A stretch of DNA of 64,000 bases. It comes from Euclidia mi (Eukaryota > Arthropoda > Insecta > Lepidoptera > Erebidae). A program made the position numbers and the translations under genes. Positions 1 to 11,095 of this stretch are shown in pieces (position 1 is the stretch's first letter; each line of letters starts with the position of its first letter). Location: positions 93,798,051 through 93,862,050 of the forward strand of contig OX123182.2 of the NCBI GenBank assembly GCA_944739405.2, read 5' to 3'. The notes beneath the pieces are model-generated. The model saw only the letters and a list, made by a program, of their open reading frames with translations, had not been told where the DNA came from and searched no databases.

Positions 1-134
1 GCGAATTCTATGTGCATTCTATATTCTAAGGCTCGCCAGAATGTTCGTGAGAATGCTAGCTAAAACACACTCGTTTGTTTTGTAACATGCGCGAGAATGC
101 TCATTACAGGTGAATGCTCAAGTTGTATCAGCGC
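1..134. other. Unassigned left edge
   Basis: No ORF or recognised element. The segment has a loose repetition of 'gagaatgct' and 'gaatgctc' motifs before the ~315-bp repeat begins. Confidence 0.3.
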
Positions 135-466
135 CATAAGGAACAGTAGACCTGACTATTTGATTTGAATTTCAATTTATTACCTCTACACGTTCATGAG
201 GAAAGGGGTAGTACCTTTAAAGTTAAAAAAAATATTTTTATTATTATGATGTTACTACAAATTTACAGTTTTCGCATCTTTTCCTTTATATATGCTATAA
301 TACGTTGCATCGTACCAAACAAGATTTTGAGTTCTCGGGAGTACTCTTTAGGTTTTGATTCCCTTGCAAGTTTCGAAAATTTGCGGCATAAACGGCTGTA
401 TCTTTTGATTACGTTGGCTTAGAAGTTTGATTTTTCCACAGCCCTAAGAAACAGTAGATTTGAGTA
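135..466 (+). repeat. ~315-bp tandem repeat family, copy 1, left part
   Basis: This stretch matches, with many substitutions, the tandem units at 42.9-44.6 kb: 'gatttgaatttcaattta', 'cgttcatgaggaaag', 'gatgttacta' and 'gttttcgca' occur in the same order. It breaks off at A466 where a Helitron begins and resumes at T1276. No coding potential is evident; the 85-codon ORF across it has no recognisable domain. Confidence 0.7.
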
Positions 467-1275
467 TCCCTATCCCTACTAATATTATAAATTCGAAAGT
501 GTGTATGTATGTATGTATGTTCCGTTTTCACGCTAAAACGGCTAAAGTGATTTTGTTGAAATTTAACATACAGATATATTGGACCATGGAGATGGACATA
601 TTCTACCATAAGTTGCAAAAATTAGACTGGGAGGGGTTGTAGGGAGGGTAGAAGCTTGTATGGCCCAAATATACCTCTTGGAAGTAAGAACGCATGCGCT
701 AATGATTGAGTGCTGCGCATGTGTTGTCGCATATCTGTCAGTACTGACACATCATACATAATGTCATATTGTGCACGGTAATTAAATTAAACGATTTTAA
801 ACTTTTGCGATTAGTATACATTATACAAGATTATATATCGGGTCTTACTCGCAATAAATCATATATTTAAGGCATAAATACCTCGGTTTTTGCCAACGTT
901 TCGGCTGACTTCCTTCAGCCGTGGTCGCGGCGGTGATTAAATTGTTCGCATATATAAACTAATAAATTATATACTACGCTTAAACGGCTGAAACGATTTT
1001 CCCTACTAATATTATAAATGCAGAAATGTTTATAGATCTATATTGGACATGTATTAAAACATGGCTTTGACATTAGATTGTATGCAAGGTGATGTTATTA
1101 TGTACCTTTCTTTGCTTTCGGTAAATAATGTCATGGATACTACCGAGTTACTTTGTACCCTATAGAGTTTCTGAAATCTTTAGAATAATCAGGAGTGCTT
1201 TCACACAACTTGAGACTGAAATTAGATTTGTGTTACCCCGAATTTAACGCGCGCGAAGCGGCGGGCAAAAGCTAG
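467..1275 (+). mobile_element. Helitron-type transposon, 809 bp, non-autonomous
   Basis: The element starts with TC (467-468) and ends with CTAG (1272-1275) preceded by a GC-rich, partly self-complementary stretch near 1248-1265. It sits between a host A (466) and T (1276), the Helitron target rule. Joining the flanks restores the ~315-bp repeat: the bases on either side align without a gap to the paralogous stretch near 44,485-44,505. A second 5'-end-like sequence ('tccctactaatattataaat') lies inside at about 1000, so the element has a duplicated terminus or contains a second copy sharing one 3' end. No Rep/helicase ORF is present. Confidence 0.72.
836..950 (-). mobile_element. Penelope-like element 3'-end fragment inside the Helitron
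   Basis: Read on the minus strand this matches the 3' region at 63.6-63.73 kb: 'cgcgaccacggctgaagg', 'ccgaaacgttggcaaaaa', 'ggtatttatgcc' and a terminal 'gagtaagacccg'. It lies wholly within the Helitron, so it was either captured by it or inserted into it. No coding portion is included. Confidence 0.5.
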
Positions 1276-1413
1276 TTTAACATAAATTTCAGTTTGATAC
1301 CTCCACGCGTTCCTGAGAAAAAGGGACTTGACAGACAGACGGACGGACAACAAAGTGATCCTATAAGGGTTCCGATTTTTTTCTTTCGAGGTACGGAACT
1401 CTAAAAAATGGAT
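1276..1413 (+). repeat. ~315-bp tandem repeat family, copy 1, terminal unit
   Basis: Continuation of the repeat after the Helitron. It contains 'tttgatacctccacgcgtt', the 'gacagacggacggacaacaaagtg' block (written here in shortened form: gacagacgg...acaaagtg) and 'cgaggtacggaac', which is the same terminal unit as 44,485-44,620 and, inverted, 51,895-52,010. Confidence 0.75.
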
Positions 1414-1750
1414 GGACCAAATATTGAATTCAGCGTTTAGCCTAAAACAATTAATACACGCTATTCTGATCCCAAATTAAGCAGAGCCATTACTATGGCA
1501 ACCTGCAACCGACGAACATAATATCGCTCATTGGTGCAACAATGTCGTAATTAATTTTTTTTTAATAAGTTTTATTATGTCATTATGTGTGAAAAGTATA
1601 TTTACACCCGGAGAAACATCGACCGAATTGTTTTTTTGGAGATTTGCCGTGAGATGGCGCGAGTGTCATTGTTGAATTAAACGAAATGGCGCCATTTCTG
1701 ATGCAACAACGACTGGACGGCCAGTTGCGCGGGGCACCCCGCTGAGTGTG

Positions 1751-1813
1751 GCTAAGTTTTGGGGGGAAAATGCCGTAATTGACAATTACGCCATTGTTCC
1801 ACCAAAACTTAGC
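1751..1813. repeat. 63-bp near-perfect palindrome of TIR-like sequence
   Basis: 'gctaagttttgg' (1751-1762) pairs with 'ccaaaacttagc' (1802-1813), and the interior 'cgtaattg' pairs with 'caattacg', with a few mismatches between. Each half resembles the terminal repeat of the surrounding element ('aattacgccattgttccacc' compared with 'aattatgccattgttgcacc' at 4049-4068), so it looks like two element ends fused head to head. Confidence 0.65.
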
Positions 1814-2126
1814 TTATTTTTTGTCAAAGCAAGCCATTTTCTAGTGAAACAACGACATAATTGTGTAAATATGTCATTGTAGTTTCAAATACAACTAGAG
1901 GACCCGTGCTGCTCCACAGCATATTTTAATATTATAAAAAAAGCTCTTACATATAGGTATGATGAGTACATTGTAGCCTTATCTAATAAGTAAAAAGATG
2001 ATATTCTTACCAAAAATATTTAGGTATATCACAAAACTTCTTTTCTCACAACATTGGCTTTGCGTTGCATACCTGTCGTGGAGTTGTTTTAGACGTCTTT
2101 TTTGTGAATCATGCGGCGGGTTTAGT

Positions 2127-2480
2127 TTTGGTAGGAATGGTCACTTTGGTAGAAATGGTACTTTTGATGGAGATTGAGTTTTTGGTAGAAATTGTAGTAT
2201 TGGTAGGAATGGTAGCTTTGTAGCAATCGTATGTAACATTGCTACCAAAACTACCATACATGCCAGAATACAATTTCTACCAAAACTACTATTCCCACCG
2301 AAAATACTATTCCTATCAAAACTACTATTTGTACCAAAACTACTATTCATACTAACACTATCATATCTACCATTTTTTTAAAACTACCATTTCTACCAAA
2401 ACCGTCGGTGCTGTCAAAAGTACCTTTTCTCTCAAAACTACTATTCTTACCAAAGCTACAATTTCTACCATAACTAACAT
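2127..2480. repeat. Degenerate ~18-bp minisatellite, inverted about position 2232
   Basis: The left part (to about 2225) carries 'ggtagaaatggtac'-like units and the right part (from about 2240) the reverse-complement 'accaaaactactattc' units. They meet at an 8-bp hairpin, GTAGCAAT (2220-2227) and ATTGCTAC (2238-2245). Read on the minus strand the right half encodes a hexapeptide-like series (NSSFGR and variants) in two ORFs of 69 and 77 codons. These lack other features and are probably incidental. Confidence 0.6.
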
Positions 2481-4080
2481 TTGTAATATAATTATATGAC
2501 AATAGTACTATGAACCGCTGTAATATGTACCACATAAAAAAAATTAAGATGCCCGAAGAAAGTCCGTAATTTAAAAACACAAAAATGTTTGTAACATAAA
2601 ACGTAATTTACCCATCTGTAGGGTTGATTTTCCCAACATTAGGCAGAAATTTCACTACATTTGGGGAAAATTCCTCGGGTCGCGGGTATACCTACTGACG
2701 GCGTTACCACGACCCCGTCATGAGGGTCGCGAATCGGTTGGGTAGAACGGGCTGGCCGACTCGTATTAGAAAACACAAATTATTTTAATATATAGATATT
2801 TGTTGATGGTTTTTGTGCCAGTATGTCCTACAAATTGTGATTTTAATTATTAAGAATTTAGTTTTTTATTATGATGTTGCCTCTTTTAAATATTTAATTA
2901 TGTACCTGATAATATCAAAATTTCCTCCTGGTTTTGAACTGATATTAAATATAGATAAATAAATGTCGAAGTTGATTTATTAATCAACTTAGTTTTATTT
3001 TGTCACAAATGCAAAATCACTATACCCTGTACAAGTTAGCTTGATCTTTTAGACAGACGGGCTAGTGATGGGAAACAGAAAATATCTAGTAGTCCAAAAA
3101 TTAACGTTTTAAAATACTTGTAACTGTGACGAGATGGTTTGGGAGTATTATGTGTGAAATTTTTTTTTGCATTAGATATATAAAACATTGGGTAGATAAG
3201 CGACGGTGGGTCAGTATTTATAATAAGTATTTACCTACCTATTTAATATTACAGGGTTATTTTTGGACCTCCCGCCAAATTTAAATAGGTAGTTCATACC
3301 ATGAAAGTAAATAACTTTCCCAAAGAAACACGGGTCGAAAAGTGAAAAAAAAACCGGCCTTCCATACGAAATCGACCACGTGATCGAACAGTTTTCTATG
3401 GGAAGGTCGAATTTTTATTTACCACTAGCGAAAGAGACCCCAACCAAAAGGACAAGTTCGTAATAATAACTTAACAATGATCTTTAGTAATGTTTTTTTG
3501 TAATCGGTATTTGTAACAGTTACTGTCCGTTATTCGTGTCCCATCCGTCCGACCGATGTAACATTGTACAAACGTCTATTATTTTCAGTGTTCCTATTTA
3601 AATTTTACTTTGAAGCTATAAAAAGTCTTAATATTTTCGGATAACGCTTGAATCTTTAGGGACTTTTGTGTTAAATGTATTTTTTAAATATCTTTTCAAT
3701 TTTTAAAACAATTAAATTTCGAAAATATTATGTTCGTCATTGCAAAGTTATGTCGATCAGACAAATTTACATCTGTCAAAAAGATCAAGCTAACTTGTTT
3801 CAACAGACTATAAACGCACGCATTGTTTCTAAAACTGAATTGACTAGTGACGTATTTACATACACTTCATTTTATTTATGTCTTTAATTTAGGTAAAATA
3901 TAATATGCAGAAAATATTCGGACTCATATAAAAACAACACAAATTAAACTTACTTTAAAAATGACTCGGATTATAATAAGTTTCCCCAAAATACCTTACC
4001 TCGAATACAAATCTTTGATTCAATCTCCTTTAAAAATTCATAAAGTGTAATTATGCCATTGTTGCACCAACTGAGCGATA

Positions 4081-5547
4081 TGTACTTCTATGCCTTGATT
4101 ATTAAGTCAGCATTTCTAAAAAAAAGCATGTACTCAGATCATGACAAAGAAGCTACCTAAAGCGTTTACTTTATAAAATAAAGTAAAACATGTCATTTTA
4201 TATGAAGCAGTTTTGTCACAATTATCATTTCAGTACTACAACGTGACATGTACGACAGTTAAGCTAGTTTGTAGTCAACAAATAGAAAACATCGAACTAA
4301 CGCATTGACCGTCATGTTAATAAAAACGCTTACCTATATTAGAAAATAAAATCTAAACTAAATGATCAAGAATGCATCTAAATTATTATGGTGGGCTGAG
4401 TACATACTTTTCGTGAAAATACTGACTTATAATACACGGTGTATATTCTCAAAATCATTTGAAATGCAGATGAATTACACCCAGACACAGAATAAATTAT
4501 CATGCACATAACACAACTATTTGCCCTGTATGGGAATGTAACCGACGACCTTAAAGCTTAGCAGTCAGATAAACAGGCCACTCAAAATAATACTATTTTG
4601 TAGATAATATTATGAAATTTTATTCTATTCAATGTGAAAGTCAACAAAGATATGAACTATTTTTTATCGAACAAATACTTTCTTCATTACAACTAATAAC
4701 ATTTACTTCATAACATCAAGTATAAGGAATAATAATATCTTATGGCATAACCTTGTTTCTCATTTTCCCGATAAGACCCATTACGTTGTATTTTGATCCT
4801 TACCAACGTCAAAAAGACAATGAAAACAATTAGCCTACAGTAGGAGAAGGTTGGTGTACTACTTGGCTTCCAGGAATATAAAATAACCAGGATATTATTA
4901 TGATGATTTATTTGCGTCATGGAGGAAGGTCGAGACAAAAAATATGTCAACTGTGATGTATACACGTGTTTGTTATCAAGGTACAGTCATGCTCATATGG
5001 GTTTATAATATTATCTTATACAGACAAGATGTGTCCTCGAGGCAATGTCATCGTAACTGCGAAGAAGATTGTGAAAGAGATTTCATAAGTTTAGTCATCA
5101 AAAATTTTAAGACTAGAGATCATTGCCATTTAACTGGCTAGGTTGCAGAGAAAATTATCAATTCAAGGTCAATTGGTCACCTTCATGGCGTGTGTCTTAA
5201 AAAAAATATAAGATCGAGAAAGTTGGTCATCACGACTGTGTTAGTTGAGATTATAGTTAAAATTATATCAGTTTACTCTAGTGCATATTAAACACACAGA
5301 CGCAAAATAGGTATGACCGAGATCTTCCATCCAACTCTCTAGACAGTAAGTTGTATAAAAAACTGATATAGATTAATTCCTATACTGGACTAAAGCAAAT
5401 TACGACAAGGAGCAAAATATATCATACCATATCTTATTTAAATTCGTGCTTATTTAAATTATCTTATTCATCAAATTATAGAGGGAGTGAGAGAGATCAC
5501 CTATCTCCTTTCCCTTTTAAATTTGATAAAAATATCATAACAAACAA
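4081..5547. other. Unassigned AT-rich DNA
   Basis: Only short ORFs (85 codons or fewer) that share no motif with known families. A weak reversed tRNA-like stretch occurs near 4500-4590 and could be old SINE debris. Nothing else was identified. Confidence 0.3.
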
Positions 5548-5655
5548 AGAATTTACATAGATACATACATAGACTCACGCCTGTTTCCCCGAAGGGATAG
5601 GCAGAGGCATATTAAACGCCCACTTTTCGCCAGTGTTTTGATCCAAAAGCAAAGA
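5548..5655 (+). repeat. Dispersed repeat with (CATA)n and 'cccgaaggg' core, copy 1
   Basis: It shares 'catacatagactcacgcctg', 'tttccccgaaggg', 'taggcagaggcatattaaac' and 'cccacttttcgccagt' with 46,620-46,760, and a related core ('cccgaaggggtagacagag') is inverted at 57,420-57,510. The gradient-free TACATACA run is part of the repeat. It is non-coding. Confidence 0.65.
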
Positions 5656-6364
5656 ATTTACTACAAAATTATATCGTATAATGAAACAATATGTACGATT
5701 TATTATAATTCGTAACGAAGCAGCCGTGTCAGCCAGATGTTAATATGAAAAGATAAATGTCTCAGCTGGAAGGTAATTATATTAAAACATTATTTTCTTT
5801 TATATCTAATAACGAAACAAAATTACCTATGGAATAAACGCTGTGTCAGACAAAGCCCTTAAGGGCGTGGTACAAGCGTTAAAAGAACGAGTTTTGTGAA
5901 ATAATTAAAGTTTACGGATGACGTAATACCACTGTATGATTTATTTAAAAGCCAAATAAAAAACTGACCAACCACCAAGTGAAAACTCAATATTTTGAAT
6001 GAGATAAAAGTTGTAGTAAATCTTGGTTAAGGTTAAGTAAGACCTTTTGCAATATTTGTAAAGGAACTTTTTTGGCTTTTATAGTTTCATTCCATTATCA
6101 TTCTCAGCCTTCTTTTTTATTCATCCCACTGCTAAGCAGAAGCCTCTTGTCACTGTGAATATGATTTAGCCATAGTTCATCACACTAGACAAGTATGGAT
6201 TGGCAGACCACACATGACTATTGTGAACATCATGGAGAACTCAGAGACATATTATTATAATTTTCCTTACGATGTTTTTTTTAAATAATTTAGGTTTCTT
6301 GTATTCCTAACGTGTACTTAGCAACTTACCATGATGTAGCATTTATTTTAATTCATACACATAG
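5656..6364. other. Unassigned AT-rich DNA
   Basis: No convincing ORF. A stretch at about 6085-6260 ('cattctcagccttcttttt', 'ggcagaccacacatgac') resembles widespread lepidopteran interspersed repeat debris but could not be assigned to a family. Confidence 0.3.
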
Positions 6365-6370
6365 TGGCAC

Positions 6371-6680
6371 CATACAGCGGCGATAACTGAGTGGAGAGAC
6401 CGGCTGCTACGCAGAGGGTCTCGGGTTCGAATTCACGGCACGCACCAATGACTTTTCGGACTTAATTGCGTATTAAATTGTTAATTATTGCTTGCTAATC
6501 GGTGAAGGAAAACATCGTGAGGAAACCTGCAAGTTTGAGAGTTCTCCATAATGTTCTCGAAAGACATGTGCAGTCTGCCAACTCGTATTTGGCAAGCGTG
6601 GTGGATTATGGCCTTACTCTTCTAATAGTTAGAAAAGGCCCGTGGCTAGCAGTGTGATAATATAAAGAGCTGATGATGAT
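6371..6680 (+). mobile_element. tRNA-derived SINE with GAT-repeat tail
   Basis: The head looks like a degenerate tRNA with an A-box-like TAACTGAGTGG (6384-6394) and a B-box GGTTCGAATTC (6424-6434), spaced as in a Pol III promoter. The body has 'gtgaggaaacctgca', 'gttctccataatgttctc' and 'ggcaagcgtggtggattatgg', and the element ends in 'ctgatgatgat'. The same GAT-type tail closes the RTE-like element at 13,675-13,690, which suggests an RTE-type LINE as its mobiliser. Confidence 0.75.
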
Positions 6681-6929
6681 ACCCCATAGTGGCATTCGAG
6701 TGAACAAAATAGGAAAAAAATATCAAGATCACAAAACTATTTTGACTTGGACTATCTTTCGATTCTATACCGCTACGAAATACACTTAAATTGTTTTATA
6801 CACAAAACGGGTAGGAACTATGTAGCTCAATAGGGGTTTAATATAAGTCATACATAACTGTTTGGGGGACAAAATAGTAATAAAAAATTAAACAAGCTCT
6901 CCATCCTGGCTTGTTAACAAGAACAAGAT

Positions 6930-7452
6930 CTTCTCCCTCCAGTGGCGCATCCAGTTCATTAGTGAGCCACAATAGAAACTTTAATACATATCTGAACCAA
7001 AAATAAGAATGGACGCAAGCGAAAACCGGTAAAAGGCAAATATCCAGCCCAGACGCAACCAAGCGTATTATTAAACAAACGAAACTGGACCATTGGCTTG
7101 CAACACCAAAAATAACAACATCGAACAGCTTTAAGGAACTAGATGCTATTATAGATACAGATATGGTAGAAAGTCCACCAGCACCCAACCAGTAAGACCT
7201 GCGCCGATGTTCATCGACAATGTTAGCAACATAAAACCTCTACTTCAACTGTTGGCGCAAGGGGATTATGAAATTAAAGTTCTTCGTAATGAAATGGTGA
7301 AAATACAACCTAAGTCAGCCGAATCATACTCTACCATCTATAAAGAACTTAAAAAGAAGAGTACAGAATTCCATACTTACCAACCAAAACAGGACCGAAG
7401 CTTCCGAGTTGTATTAAAACACCTTCACCCATCAACGTACAAGGAAGAAATA
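6930..7452 (+). pseudogene. Jockey ORF1 (gag-like), N-terminal part
   Basis: Reading the plus strand with a stop or shift near 7190 gives a polar N-terminal region ('KQTKLDHWLATPK') followed by the segment 7207-7452, which begins at an ATG with FIDNVSNIKPLLQLL and continues with QPKQDRSFRVVLKHLHPSTY. That is the RNA-binding region that precedes the zinc knuckles in Jockey ORF1 proteins. The open frame breaks at 7453 where an unrelated insertion begins and picks up again at about 7756. It is a pseudogene; the in-frame ATG at 7207 is unlikely to be the ancestral start. Confidence 0.65.
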
Positions 7453-7755
7453 ATATCTAAATCTTGTATTAATTTAAGATTTTTGTTTTCATTTTAAATG
7501 TTCTCCAACTGTATTTTGTACACATGCTATAGTTTGCTTAAATTTGTTATATCAAAATTAGATAAATATAGATAATACATCTATATTTCTGGATGTCATT
7601 GTAACAACATAGTTAACTTATAACTTATAAAATGCATATCATGTTGTGTGATTACGCTAGGGTTTCAATCTTTACTAAACTCATATCTACAACGTTATAT
7701 CCATCATGTTTTGATTGTTACCTGTTGTAATTGCCTTAGTAAATAAATAAATAAG
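7453..7755 (+). mobile_element. Short LINE 3'-end-like insertion in Jockey ORF1
   Basis: About 300 bp of non-coding AT-rich DNA separates two parts of ORF1 that are otherwise continuous. It ends on the right with 'gtaaataaataaataag', the tail type left by a 5'-truncated non-LTR retrotransposon. A target duplication could not be fixed because the flanks are A-rich. Confidence 0.5.
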
Positions 7756-8220
7756 AGCTCTCGAGGAATTAAAACACAAAGTTAGAAATGTCTGGCATAT
7801 TCAAAACAGAAAAACGAAACAGCCCCTGTCACTGTGGAACATTGATCTGGAACCAAATGATAATAATAAAGACATATATAATGTTAAATCTCTACTGAAC
7901 TGTCGCATAATAATTGAAGCACCTAGGCTCAAAAAGGAAGTCCCACAATGTTCCAACTGTCAAGACTACGGTCACACCCAAAAGTTTTGCCACAGACAGC
8001 CCCGATGCGTTATATGTGCAGGACCGCACCACACCTCGCAATGTCCACGGTAAGAGCGCTCCGATAAGGTTAAATGCATTCTCTGCGGCGGAAATCACCC
8101 TGCAAACTATAAAGGTTGTGTAGTTTACAAAGAATCAAATTTCCAACACGACACCGCAAAAAGAAACTTACGCCCTACCACCAAATTAATTTAGAGAAAG
8201 AAGAAAAACAAGAACCTGTA
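7756..8220 (+). pseudogene. Jockey ORF1, zinc-knuckle part
   Basis: The translation shows three successive CCHC-type knuckles: CSNCQDYGHTQKFC, CVICAGPHHTSQC and CILCGGNHPANYKGC. This arrangement is characteristic of gag-like ORF1 nucleic-acid chaperones in Jockey/I-type LINEs. An in-frame TAA (8051-8053) separates the second and third knuckles, and a shift follows near 8190, after which a charged stretch (LEKEEKQEPV) leads to the RTE-type insertion at about 8221. The rest of ORF1 lies at 13,691-14,000. Confidence 0.75.
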
Positions 8221-8248
8221 ACGTATGTCCGGTACCTACCGCGTCTGC

Positions 8249-8256
8249 GTCATAAT
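8249..8256 (+). repeat. hAT target-site duplication, left
   Basis: GTCATAAT, identical to 11,541-11,548. An 8-bp duplication is the hallmark of the hAT superfamily. Confidence 0.8.
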
Positions 8257-9559
8257 TAGGGCATGGATCCCGTAATTCCGAGATTTCGTAATTCCGGAAT
8301 TTCGGACGTTTTTTTCCGATATTATGATATCGGAATTGAGGGCCCAAATATCGTAATTCCGGTATTCATAAATAATACAAAGTGATTTTTCTAGATAACA
8401 TTTTTTTAGCACAGTATAAAGACATACAGTAGTTTGACGCCTTTGATCTCGTAGAAAAACCCGACAACGTCTAGACAAGGGTAAGGAGGCTAGGGTTGCC
8501 ACATTTAAACAATACCTACTTATTCAAACACCGTCTATTTATTTTAGAAAAATATTACAATTGCTACGCTACATGAATATTAAGTATAGTGTAAATCACT
8601 TATTTATTATATTACAATAATTAACGATAAATAATTAGGTATTATAAAACAGTTTGCATTTTTTCGTGCGGTGACAGATTTGCATACAAAGTGTCAGTCA
8701 GCACCTATTTCATCCCGCAAGTGTCGTGGGAGGCGGTTGATATGAAGCCTTTTTTTCAGATATACTAGGTCGTTATCGTACAAACCAAGTTAAAATAAAG
8801 CGATTGACATAGCGGTCGTTTAATGGATGGGCAACCTTGGGATCAGCTTGCAGAGCCTATGTTATCGATATGAAGTATTTTTCAGATCTATTTTCGAGCA
8901 TAAACTACGTTAAGGTAAAGCAATAGATATCAAGGTCATTTTATGGATGGGTGGCCGGGTTATGAGATTACTGAGAACATGTGTGGGGTTTATAAAAAGG
9001 GGCCAAAAATATGGTTATTTTTAGCTAGGACGCGCCGTTATCAAGATACATAATAATATTTGATAGGTAGGTACTTAGGTACCTTATACGAAGGTACTAG
9101 GTTAGGTACTTATTGCATGAAATTAAAATCACGCTTGAATCGAATATTACCTTATAACGCTTATTTTCTTACGTCTGCCATGTTGTTTACGTACAGTAAT
9201 TACTACTTTATTCTGTGATTTGGCCAGACATGAGATATTGTAAAAAATTTGTAGGTACGTACACATTATTTTAAGTATTTATATCTACATACCTACGTTT
9301 CAAAATAATATAAACAATTATAATTAATGAAATTTTCATTTATGGTGTAAGTAAATTGATGAAATCGCAGATTTTTTATATCCTTATTTTTTTTAATCTT
9401 TAAGCAGCATGAAGAATTGCAATTTCTCACAGCACAAGTCGTATGCACCATCTTAATTAATATTCATAAGCAAATAAATAAGTAACGAACAAAAAACAAG
9501 CACGCGCCAGCCCCCAAAAACATGTACCTAGTTAGGAACTAAGGCGACATACGTAAGTA

Positions 9560-9860
9560 GGTACCGCTCTTCCCGCGTCTCACCTCTTGTCCCCCGCACG
9601 ATTGACCCGTCTAGACGCGTTCGTCGAACGACTGTATGGATTATTTGACTGTGGTATTAGCTTAGTAAAAAAGAATAGTAGGTTAGCTAAGGCCGATCAG
9701 CGAGTTAAATGCCTACTCTTGCGTCCTACCTACGCGCCGCGCAGTCCGTACTGAGGCAGCGGGCGCGCCGCGCCGAGCCGCGCTCGTCTATGAGAGTGTG
9801 CGTGAAAAGTCCGTGCGTACACGGCGCCGGCGTGCTATCAAACCGGCGGCGACTGATTTG
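9560..9860. other. GC-rich island within the hAT element
   Basis: An AT-rich element contains about 300 bp rich in CpG and GCGC ('gcgcgccgcgccgagccgcg' near 9760). A 95-codon ORF starts at 9709 (MPTLASYLRAAQSVLRQRAR) but matches no family I recognise. It could be captured promoter or first-exon sequence; this cannot be decided here. Confidence 0.35.
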
Positions 9861-10825
9861 TATGAAGCTATCCTACTATGCTTTTTGTACTATGGTGTTA
9901 GGTCACCATTCCTTCCCCAGCGACGTCGCGCTCCCTCTTGAGTGTTTCCTATGTCCCCGACATTTTGTTAATTCCGCGAACGGCCTGAGACCATAGTTGA
10001 CAATGATAGTTGAATGTGATCATGGAAGCAGATCTAATGCAAACCACATCAGAGTTAGCTTCGGTGTTAGTAAAGATTTATGAAACAATTGTTATTCTCT
10101 TAAAAAGAATTAGAAAGGAAACAATTGTAGAAATAATTAAGCAAAATACACTAATAAACAGGCATTGAGTGCTTATTGAAATCTATCGTTTCTTCTGATG
10201 AAAAAATGGGACCGGTCCGAGAATAGGAATCGCTCGTCAATGCGCTTGAACCAAGGAGAACCGGCCAACTCCTGCACAAGTGAAAACTCATTCAGAAAAA
10301 GTACTGGTTGTTGTCTGAGGGACCAGTGCTGGTATCATGCACTTCAGCTTCCCAAGATATAGATAGATAGATATGACAGCATATTACAGTAGCAAATTTC
10401 ACTGTCAACAATTGCAAACAATGATGGAAAGATGCCTGTTAAACAACCGACACTGGTCTCAATCGTTATAATCAGAATTATATCTTTATTCGTTAGAGCG
10501 TTCTGCTGCTTGAGGACAACGGACACTTAGATAACATAGGTACTTCGCGCAAGACAGTTACTAAATTAGAGCGAGCTGAGGTTTGAAAGTCTCCAACACC
10601 CTCCTTAACCCCTAGAGCCTGTAACTTCCTACAATACATTATCACTTTTTGGTAAATGAACAATTTCATTAGGAAAAAATCGATTTCAAAGAGTTTATGG
10701 ATTCTCGCCCCACAATTTTTTCAACAATTGAATCAATCAACTACCCATAAAATAAGGAAAGTGCATAAACTCACTTTATTCCCAAATGTTATTTTAAAGT
10801 TTAATAATATTTGTTTTTATTTTAA

Positions 10826-11095
10826 CAGTTATTGTCCCACTGCTGGCCTAAGGTCTCCCGCACACTCTTCCATAAATGCCGATCTTTGGCTTTATCTTGC
10901 CAGTCAGCTAGAAAAGTATTAATCGTTTTTTCGGCTTGCCCCTGTCAAGACTTCTCTTTCCTCCAGTTCTACTTCTCTTCAGGATTGCATTGGTTGGTGA
11001 TGTATGTCCACTTTTCGAGATGTATCATACAGACATATTCTACCCAATCCTATTTTAACTTCGCTGCTTTGACGCGCACTCCGCTGCTTTGAGGG
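10826..11095. repeat. Dispersed repeat fragment inside the hAT
   Basis: 'cccactgctggcctaaggtc' and 'ctcccgcacactcttccata' followed by 'ttgacgcgcactccgctgct' resemble a common lepidopteran interspersed sequence derived from the 3' part of an RTE-like LINE. No intact ORF. Confidence 0.45.

Larger units (their letters stand above)
1524..4078. mobile_element. TIR-bounded DNA element with TA target duplication, 2555 bp, non-autonomous
   Basis: Near-perfect terminal inverted repeats of about 31-32 bp bound this segment. The left end begins 'tcgctcattggtgcaacaat'; the reverse complement of the right end begins 'tcgctcagttggtgcaacaa', one indel and two further mismatches over the arm. Both ends are flanked by TA (1522-1523 and 4079-4080), as for Tc1/mariner-type elements. 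No ORF longer than about 77 codons lies inside and none resembles a transposase, so it would depend on a partner. Superfamily assignment rests only on the TA duplication and TIRs. Confidence 0.6.

Noticed and set aside
2141..2580. Secreted repeat protein (NSSFGR-type repeats)
   Set aside because: The repeats translate a minisatellite; two short frames, no signal peptide and an inverted half argue against a gene.
6371..6440. tRNA gene
   Set aside because: A and B boxes are present but the stems do not form a proper cloverleaf and the sequence continues into a SINE body.
6838..7188. 116-codon minus-strand ORF
   Set aside because: It is antisense to Jockey ORF1 and begins at a non-ATG codon; a shadow.
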